Below are positions 31,800 to 36,306 of a DNA stretch of 36,306 bases, one piece after another. The DNA is from an uncultured Clostridia bacterium. GTDB taxonomy: Bacteria; Bacillota; Clostridia; TANB77; CAG-508. The notes under the pieces are model-generated. The model had not been told where the DNA came from and did no database searches. It saw only the letters and a list, made by a program, of their open reading frames with translations. The first letter of the stretch is position 1. The number at the start of each line of letters is the position of its first letter. Location of the stretch: assembly GCA_947628115.1 (NCBI GenBank), contig CANQYS010000015.1:1-36306 (forward strand). Reading direction: 5' to 3'. A program made the translations under genes and the position numbers.

Positions 31800-34263
31800 C
31801 TTTAATTTCTCCTACATCAAAAATATTTGAATCTTTTTGCAATTCAATTTTAGCCATTTCTGCTTGTTTTACATCTTCTATTGTAATAGGATTTTCTCCA
31901 TCTAGTGCATTTTGCATAATTTGCTTCATATTAATTTTGTATTGCTCTAATGTAGGTATTTCTTGCAAGTCCACTTTATATTGTGAAGCACCTATTGTAT
32001 CAAAAGCTTGATTAATGCTTCTAATAATAGCTCTCGCATCAAAACTAATATGTGTTTTACTAATAGGTTTTGTTTCTTCACAATCTTTATATAGTTCTAT
32101 TTCCTTTAAGATAATTTCCATTACTCTAACTAAATCTTGTGTTGCATTTTTCCTTGTTGGTTCATTTTGAATAAACCTAATATATTCATTAAATGTATTT
32201 TGAATTTTTGTCCACATATTTTGAAAATCATCTTTAAAACGTGAGTTATCTATGCTCCTTGTATGACTATCATCTTCTTCTTTTGTACTTCTATTTAATA
32301 GCCATCCTGCTACATTAGTTTCATATGTATTTAATAATTTTCCTAATAATTCTGGATTTCTGCTTTTATCAAATTCTAACCTTAAATTCTCTAAATTTTG
32401 TAATTGTTCTTTCTCTATTTCTTTTTTATCAATATAAATAATTGGTATATTAAACTGAGAAGCTGCCTTATAAGAATTATTTATAACTTCTTCTGAATCG
32501 TCATCATATATTACTACATAATCAGGTATTGTTCCCTCTCTTTCTATTCCAAATTCACTATAAACTCTTCTTGAATTATAAGGCATTGTTTTTGCGGACA
32601 TGTATTGTTTTTTATCAGAATTATATGAAAAACTAGTTGAATATGTATTTAAGTCAGTAACTCCCATTAGTCTTATTTTTTCTTCATCAACAGAAGTAAA
32701 ACCATATCTTACTCCATTTTTATTTACTGGGGTACTTCCTAAAAAATTTTGGTTTATAAATACTGTTGAAATTATGTGATTTTCCTTATTTAATCCATTT
32801 TCCCATAATTTAACAAAATTTACATTTTCATCTAACTCTATATCTCTAATAAAACCTGCATCTGTGCTATGAATTAATATATCAAACCTTCCATTTAATT
32901 TTATTAGTGGTATCTTTTTATTATTATATTCAACATAACTTACTCTTTCCTCATCTTCTCCTTTAATTAAGCCCATTACTTTATCATCTAATTTGTTCAT
33001 TTCTTTTACATAAGTTAAGGCACACTCTTTTTCTATTTTTTGTCGTGTCTTTAATACATCCTCTACATTCCAAACAATATTTCCATTTGAATATAGCAAA
33101 TCTATTTGTGTTTCATCTTTAATTTCTAAAACTTGTCTTATTTGTTCAAATGCTTGTTTTTCTTCTGGTGTTAAATTACTTAAATTTTCTAAATCACTTC
33201 CATATTGTTGCAGTAATCTTTTTGCTCCATTTATTGATAGTGAAAACATTTTATTTAAATATACGTTCTTTTTTGCATCCAAATTTTCTGCCTTTTTATA
33301 CCTGTTTTCATATTCTTCATTCAATTTAAGTGCATACTCTTCTGAATAATCTACATTTATCATCTTTTTGTCTGAATCTATTGCTGCAACTTCACCAAAA
33401 ATTTCTGAATTTCTAATTGCACATTCTGTTAAATCTTTTAAAGTTTGAGGCGTTATATCTTTTAAGTCTATTTCAAAGCTTTTTTTTGTAAAATATGTAA
33501 GTAGTATTTCAATTTCTTCATAATTATCTGGCAAGTTTTCATATGTTCCTAATTTATTTACCAGTACATCCATTAGCTTAGGATTATTCTTTTGCAAAAT
33601 AACTAATTGTGTACTTAAATCTGGAAATTTAGAAATATATTGTATAAAATCAGGTCCTAATTTAAATATATCATCTTGAAAAATACCAAAATTAACATAT
33701 CTTAGTGCATTTTCATCTTTCTTTAGCATATTTTTTAGTAGTTCTATTTTTTCTTGTGTGAAAACTCCTTTTTCAAAATATGTTAAAAAGTTTGCAGCGT
33801 CTGCAACGTAATTTAAGTGTTCAGCTACTTCTTCTACAATTGTTCCTTCAGTTTTTTGCAATCGCATTTTTATTTGTTCTATCACTTTTTGAATATTGTC
33901 TTTTCCAAGGGTAGAAAAAGAAATGTCAGAAAAATGTACAATTTTCATAAAATAACTATCACTAATATCTTCGCAATAAAAATTTTCTGTTTTTAGTCTT
34001 TCCATTATCATTTCTGTTAATTGATTCTTTGTATCTACATTTGGTATATTATGACCTAATAACATGAATAAATTTTTAGTAGAAAAATTTTTTAATATTT
34101 CATTATGATCTAAAAGATATCTTCCTAGCTGTGAGTATAAGATTTCTGGGTTCTCTGAATAAACATCCATTATTGGAACAGATTTATTATAACTTTTTAT
34201 AGCATAATAGCATACTAAATCTTGCTCTTGTATTAATTTATCTACTATATCAATTTCCTTCAT
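31792..34263 (-). CDS. Unrecognised 823-residue protein
   Basis: Not recognised. No signal peptide or membrane helix. Residues 1-300 look all-helical, with repeated acidic helices; about 300-420 is coiled-coil-like (EEYALKLNEEYENRYKKAE and following); the central part about 430-650 is mixed alpha/beta with notable stretches RFDILIHSTDAGF, FLGSTPVNKNGVRYGF and PDYVVIYDDDSEE...NIPIIYIDK; the rest is helical. The central block, with I-H-S-T and a Y-G-F, looks like an enzyme domain, and the surrounding helices like a scaffold, a design seen in toxins or effectors, but this is inference only. AAGGA lies just before the ATG at 34263. A strong terminator lies upstream (34319-34355), so it starts its own unit with the 144-residue gene. 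Confidence 0.65.
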   Translation of the reverse strand: MKEIDIVDKLIQEQDLVCYYAIKSYNKSVPIMDVYSENPEILYSQLGRYLLDHNEILKNFSTKNLFMLLGHNIPNVDTKNQLTEMIMERLKTENFYCEDISDSYFMKIVHFSDISFSTLGKDNIQKVIEQIKMRLQKTEGTIVEEVAEHLNYVADAANFLTYFEKGVFTQEKIELLKNMLKKDENALRYVNFGIFQDDIFKLGPDFIQYISKFPDLSTQLVILQKNNPKLMDVLVNKLGTYENLPDNYEEIEILLTYFTKKSFEIDLKDITPQTLKDLTECAIRNSEIFGEVAAIDSDKKMINVDYSEEYALKLNEEYENRYKKAENLDAKKNVYLNKMFSLSINGAKRLLQQYGSDLENLSNLTPEEKQAFEQIRQVLEIKDETQIDLLYSNGNIVWNVEDVLKTRQKIEKECALTYVKEMNKLDDKVMGLIKGEDEERVSYVEYNNKKIPLIKLNGRFDILIHSTDAGFIRDIELDENVNFVKLWENGLNKENHIISTVFINQNFLGSTPVNKNGVRYGFTSVDEEKIRLMGVTDLNTYSTSFSYNSDKKQYMSAKTMPYNSRRVYSEFGIEREGTIPDYVVIYDDDSEEVINNSYKAASQFNIPIIYIDKKEIEKEQLQNLENLRLEFDKSRNPELLGKLLNTYETNVAGWLLNRSTKEEDDSHTRSIDNSRFKDDFQNMWTKIQNTFNEYIRFIQNEPTRKNATQDLVRVMEIILKEIELYKDCEETKPISKTHISFDARAIIRSINQAFDTIGASQYKVDLQEIPTLEQYKINMKQIMQNALDGENPITIEDVKQAEMAKIELQKDSNIFDVGEIKDE

Positions 34264-34318
34264 TTGTACCTCTATCTCATTATTTTATTAAATAATATCA
34301 TAATGGCAATAAATTATC

Positions 34319-34355
34319 AAGGGTGAAAAAGGGGCCAGTCCCCTTTTTCACCCTT
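34319..34355. terminator. Perfect terminator palindrome after the M23 gene
   Basis: A 16-bp perfect stem AAGGGTGAAAAAGGGG / CCCCTTTTTCACCCTT around CCAGT. On the minus strand it follows the stop codon of the M23 protein by five bases. The core around CCAGTCCCC resembles CAGTCCC of the hairpin near 27900, so it may belong to a family of dispersed palindromes. Confidence 0.85.
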
Positions 34356-34360
34356 TTCCA

Positions 34361-35062
34361 CTATTTAATATAAATATTTCCTTGATATATTGCCGCTACA
34401 TATCCACTTGGTATTCTTAGCCATACATCATTTCCAACATTAATTACTTGCAAGGCAGTTACTCTAGTTCCTGATTTTAATGCAGCATTTTCTCCTGGTA
34501 CAGCATGTTCCTTCCCATCAGCAGTAAGCTGGCTATACTTTTTCTGCTTTTTATCTGTTCCAGCACCTTCTCTTACTTTTAAATTAACCTGTAGTGTATA
34601 AGTTTTACCTACTGTATATTTAGTTGTATTTGCATTTGATAAATCACTTGATAAATAATTAGTAGGATCTACTGATGCATTATTTACATCCCTAACTTCA
34701 AAGTGCAAATGTGCACCTGTTGAATATCCTGTATTACCCATATACGCAATTACTGTACCTTTTGATACTTTTTGCCCATTTTTTACTTTTATACTTCCAT
34801 ATTTTAAATGTGCATATATTGTATACATACCATTATCATGTTTTATTTTTATATAGTTTCCGTAGATTTTTTGTCCTGATTTATAAGTGTTATAGTTAAT
34901 ATTAGATACAACTGAAACTACTTCACCTGCACTATGTGCTACAACATCATCTAAGGTATATCCCTCTCCTACTAAGTCTATTCCACCATGTGTTGTTCCT
35001 TTATATTTTTGAGTAACAACGCATTTTCCTTTTTTTAAAACTCTACAATTTACTGTCGCCAC
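34361..35062 (-). CDS. M23 family peptidase with SH3-like tail, lysin-like, no signal peptide
   Basis: A peptidoglycan endopeptidase-like protein of 233 residues from the GTG at 35062. Seen: M23 zinc motifs H-x-x-x-D (HGGID, residues 25-29), YAHL (H85) and H-L-H (118-120) in TGAHLHFEVR; then a bacterial SH3-like region (about 150-233: VNLKVREGAGTDKKQKKYS, TRVTALQV, DVWLRIPSG). There is no signal peptide or membrane helix, which is unusual for a housekeeping M23 enzyme but normal for a phage endolysin released by a holin. The GTG is preferred because AGGAGG stands nine bases ahead; an in-frame ATG at 35080 lies inside that very site. One base separates it from the 25-residue ORF. Phage origin is inferred. 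Confidence 0.82.
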   Translation of the reverse strand: MATVNCRVLKKGKCVVTQKYKGTTHGGIDLVGEGYTLDDVVAHSAGEVVSVVSNINYNTYKSGQKIYGNYIKIKHDNGMYTIYAHLKYGSIKVKNGQKVSKGTVIAYMGNTGYSTGAHLHFEVRDVNNASVDPTNYLSSDLSNANTTKYTVGKTYTLQVNLKVREGAGTDKKQKKYSQLTADGKEHAVPGENAALKSGTRVTALQVINVGNDVWLRIPSGYVAAIYQGNIYIK

Positions 35063-35063
35063 T

Positions 35064-35141
35064 TTATATTTCCTCCTCATATATTTCTACAAAATCGTCT
35101 TCGACTTCTTTCATTACTATATTTTCATAATCTTCTTCCAA
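35064..35141 (-). CDS. Acidic 25-residue peptide, coupled to the lysin gene
   Basis: TTG start at 35141 behind a perfect AGGAGGG; the peptide is highly acidic (MEEDYENIVMKEVEDDFVEI plus five residues) and ends TAA at 35064, one base ahead of the lysin GTG start. The last codons double as the AGGAGG of the lysin. It could be a leader that couples translation or a small phage gene; no family recognised. Confidence 0.5.
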   Translation of the reverse strand: MEEDYENIVMKEVEDDFVEIYEEEI

Positions 35142-35459
35142 AGTAATCCCTCCTATATTTATTATATGATTTAGTATTATTGCATGTTCACATTAAACAA
35201 AAGTAGGCAGATCCAAATTGTTTTTTTAGTATCAATTGTTAAATAATATTTATCAATAGGAATAAAACCTTTTTCATTTTTTTTAAGTTCTTTATACATC
35301 ATCCTTTCTATTTTATTTTTAAATTTTTGTGAAATTTATAAGCGATTTGCTTACAGAAAAAATTGTTTAGATTTAAAATATTTTATAACAGATATTTTCT
35401 ATTTTATATCCTCTTTCTTTTACTTCACCTTTCTTACCATTTTTAGTATTTTTAACATA
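35142..35459. other. Intergenic region with weak small ORFs
   Basis: About 320 bases, very AT-rich. It contains the weak 41-residue minus-strand ORF at 35177-35302 and, just past the antirepressor stop codon, a further in-frame stretch of about 28 codons on the minus strand (35378-35457) without start codon. No terminator is clear. The area may be eroded phage sequence. Confidence 0.4.
35177..35302 (-). CDS. Possible 41-residue small protein
   Basis: Minus-strand frame from ATG 35302, preceded by GAAAGG with little or no spacing; it reads MMYKELKKNEKGFIPIDKYY, then a hydrophobic stretch TIWICLLLFNV, and stops at 35177. Weak ribosome binding site spacing and no recognised family; it may be a fragment of a larger phage gene. 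Confidence 0.3.
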   Translation of the reverse strand: MMYKELKKNEKGFIPIDKYYLTIDTKKTIWICLLLFNVNMQ

Positions 35460-36230
35460 TTATATTTCATAGTATATTTCATCCCTATTTTTATTAAACC
35501 ACTCTATTATTTCTTCAACTGCTGTTGGTTTAAAATATACCTGCCAATATTCATTTTTGCTTATATCTTTTATTATTGCAATATGTTCATCTTCGTAATA
35601 ATGCTTATATGATATTTTATATCCCAAGTTTCGTGCTATTGCTCCTATTAAGTTTGAATGTGGTATCTTATTTTCTGAATATAATCCTAATTGTTCTGCT
35701 ATATCTGATGCTAAGCAATAATTATTTTGAATTTTTATATCTATTTTTGACTTTAATTCTTCAATTTTATTTTGATTATTTAAAGCAATTACTTCTACTC
35801 TATTAATTTTCTGCTCATTTTTCTCAATTTCATCTAATGCTAATCTCATAAAATCAAATATATTTTTTGGAGTATTTATAATTAATCTATACCTTTTTTC
35901 AGTTTCAATAAAATATCTTCTTATCTTTCTACCAATTTCATTATTCTCTACCATACATAATTCTTTTGCCATATCTATTGTTAAATAGTATTCTGTTAAT
36001 TTTGTTCCAAGATTATTTTCTCCACGTTTCACAAAATTGTGAAATGTGATAAAATCCTGATTTTTCAAGAAATTATACTTGTCTATCCTTTGTTTTATCC
36101 AGTCTGCAAATTGTCTTTTATTGCCTAATGCTTTATGCAACTCTCTTGCATTGATTAATCTTTCTTTTAAATTATTTTCATAAATTGGTATTAACCCCTC
36201 TTCTATTTTTTTAAGTTCTATTTTCATCAT
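35460..36230 (-). CDS. Phage antirepressor (AntA/AntB type)
   Basis: A 256-residue phage-type antirepressor. Seen: the AntA/AntB domain at about residues 22-100, with the signature INARELHKALGNKRQFADWI, then KNQDFITF and TEYYLTIDMAKELCMVE, NNEIGRKIRRYFIETEKRYR; a coiled-coil region (about 118-165) and a C-terminal domain (about 168-256: LASDIAEQLGLYSENK, HSNLIGAIARNLGYK, YWQVYFKPTAVEEIIEWFN) like those that bind phage repressors or DNA. GAGG immediately precedes two ATG codons; the second (36227) has the better spacing. Such proteins free phage genes from repression. With the lysin-like gene nearby it suggests a prophage remnant or small phage-like island reaching the right edge. Confidence 0.82.
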   Translation of the reverse strand: MMKIELKKIEEGLIPIYENNLKERLINARELHKALGNKRQFADWIKQRIDKYNFLKNQDFITFHNFVKRGENNLGTKLTEYYLTIDMAKELCMVENNEIGRKIRRYFIETEKRYRLIINTPKNIFDFMRLALDEIEKNEQKINRVEVIALNNQNKIEELKSKIDIKIQNNYCLASDIAEQLGLYSENKIPHSNLIGAIARNLGYKISYKHYYEDEHIAIIKDISKNEYWQVYFKPTAVEEIIEWFNKNRDEIYYEI

Positions 36231-36306
36231 CCTCGTATTATATATTTATAGTATTTAAAGTCCACTATATAAGACTTATGATATACTTATCTAAGATACT
36301 GTGGAT

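Noticed and set aside
35378..35457. In-frame extension of the antirepressor past its stop codon
   Set aside because: About 28 sense codons follow the TAA in the same frame, but there is no start codon, ribosome binding site or read-through context; it could be chance or an eroded gene end.

Overview
The window comes from a strongly AT-rich, spore-forming Clostridia-like Firmicute that probably lives in an animal gut. The reasons are: a forespore sigma factor (SigG) beside a YlmC/YmxH-type gene, a YtaF-type sporulation membrane protein, AGGAGG-type ribosome binding sites, a CsoR copper operon, and a bile salt hydrolase family enzyme. No genus can be named from the sequence alone.

The most striking result concerns the codon CGG. 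Three otherwise intact genes are each interrupted by single-base +1 frame breaks: sigG (two breaks), a cvpA-like gene and a ykvI-like gene. All four breaks fall exactly on an in-frame CGG codon. Dropping the C of CGG (CGG N becomes GGN) restores the conserved reading frame each time and places a conserved glycine there. In a manual scan of every other gene I found no in-frame CGG, whereas CGT, CGC and CGA are used for arginine. This fits CGG being an unassigned or 'hungry' codon at which ribosomes move +1, or being read as part of a four-base CGGN codon.

Layout. 1-340: leader of an off-window minus-strand gene with a strong promoter and a palindrome at the transcription start. 341-2400: CofE-like gene, YlmC/YmxH-type gene, sigG. 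2405-5471: comEA-like gene, D,D-carboxypeptidase, LCP-family cell-wall ligase. 5612-8536: minus-strand cluster ykvI-like / beta-propeller-like membrane protein / cvpA-like. 8622-9218: Gdt1/MneP-type cation transporter. 9287-10192: tRNA-Arg(UCU), a candidate type I toxin-antitoxin pair and a decayed copy of the same tRNA. 10285-11679: secreted glycine-rich repeat protein. 11817-15940: copper operon csoR-tcdA-HD-copZ-copA, whose promoter and CsoR operator sit inside the end of the upstream histidine kinase gene. 15921-21428: two-component system and MacB-like ABC transporter with a probable response-regulator site. 21598-22965: thioesterase, ytaF-like gene, tRNA-Pro(UGG). 23277-27854: giant repeat-containing MMPL exporter divergent from its likely TetR regulator. 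28253-31267: MATE exporter, HdeD-like protein, bile salt hydrolase. 31365-36306: two unrecognised proteins, an M23 lysin-like protein without signal peptide, tiny ORFs and a phage-type antirepressor, probably a phage-derived or mobile segment.

How the parts fit: envelope building and sporulation genes lie on the left; copper export, peptide or drug export and bile-salt handling in the middle and right point to a host-associated life; dispersed palindromes, tRNA duplication and the lysin/antirepressor segment mark the mobile parts.
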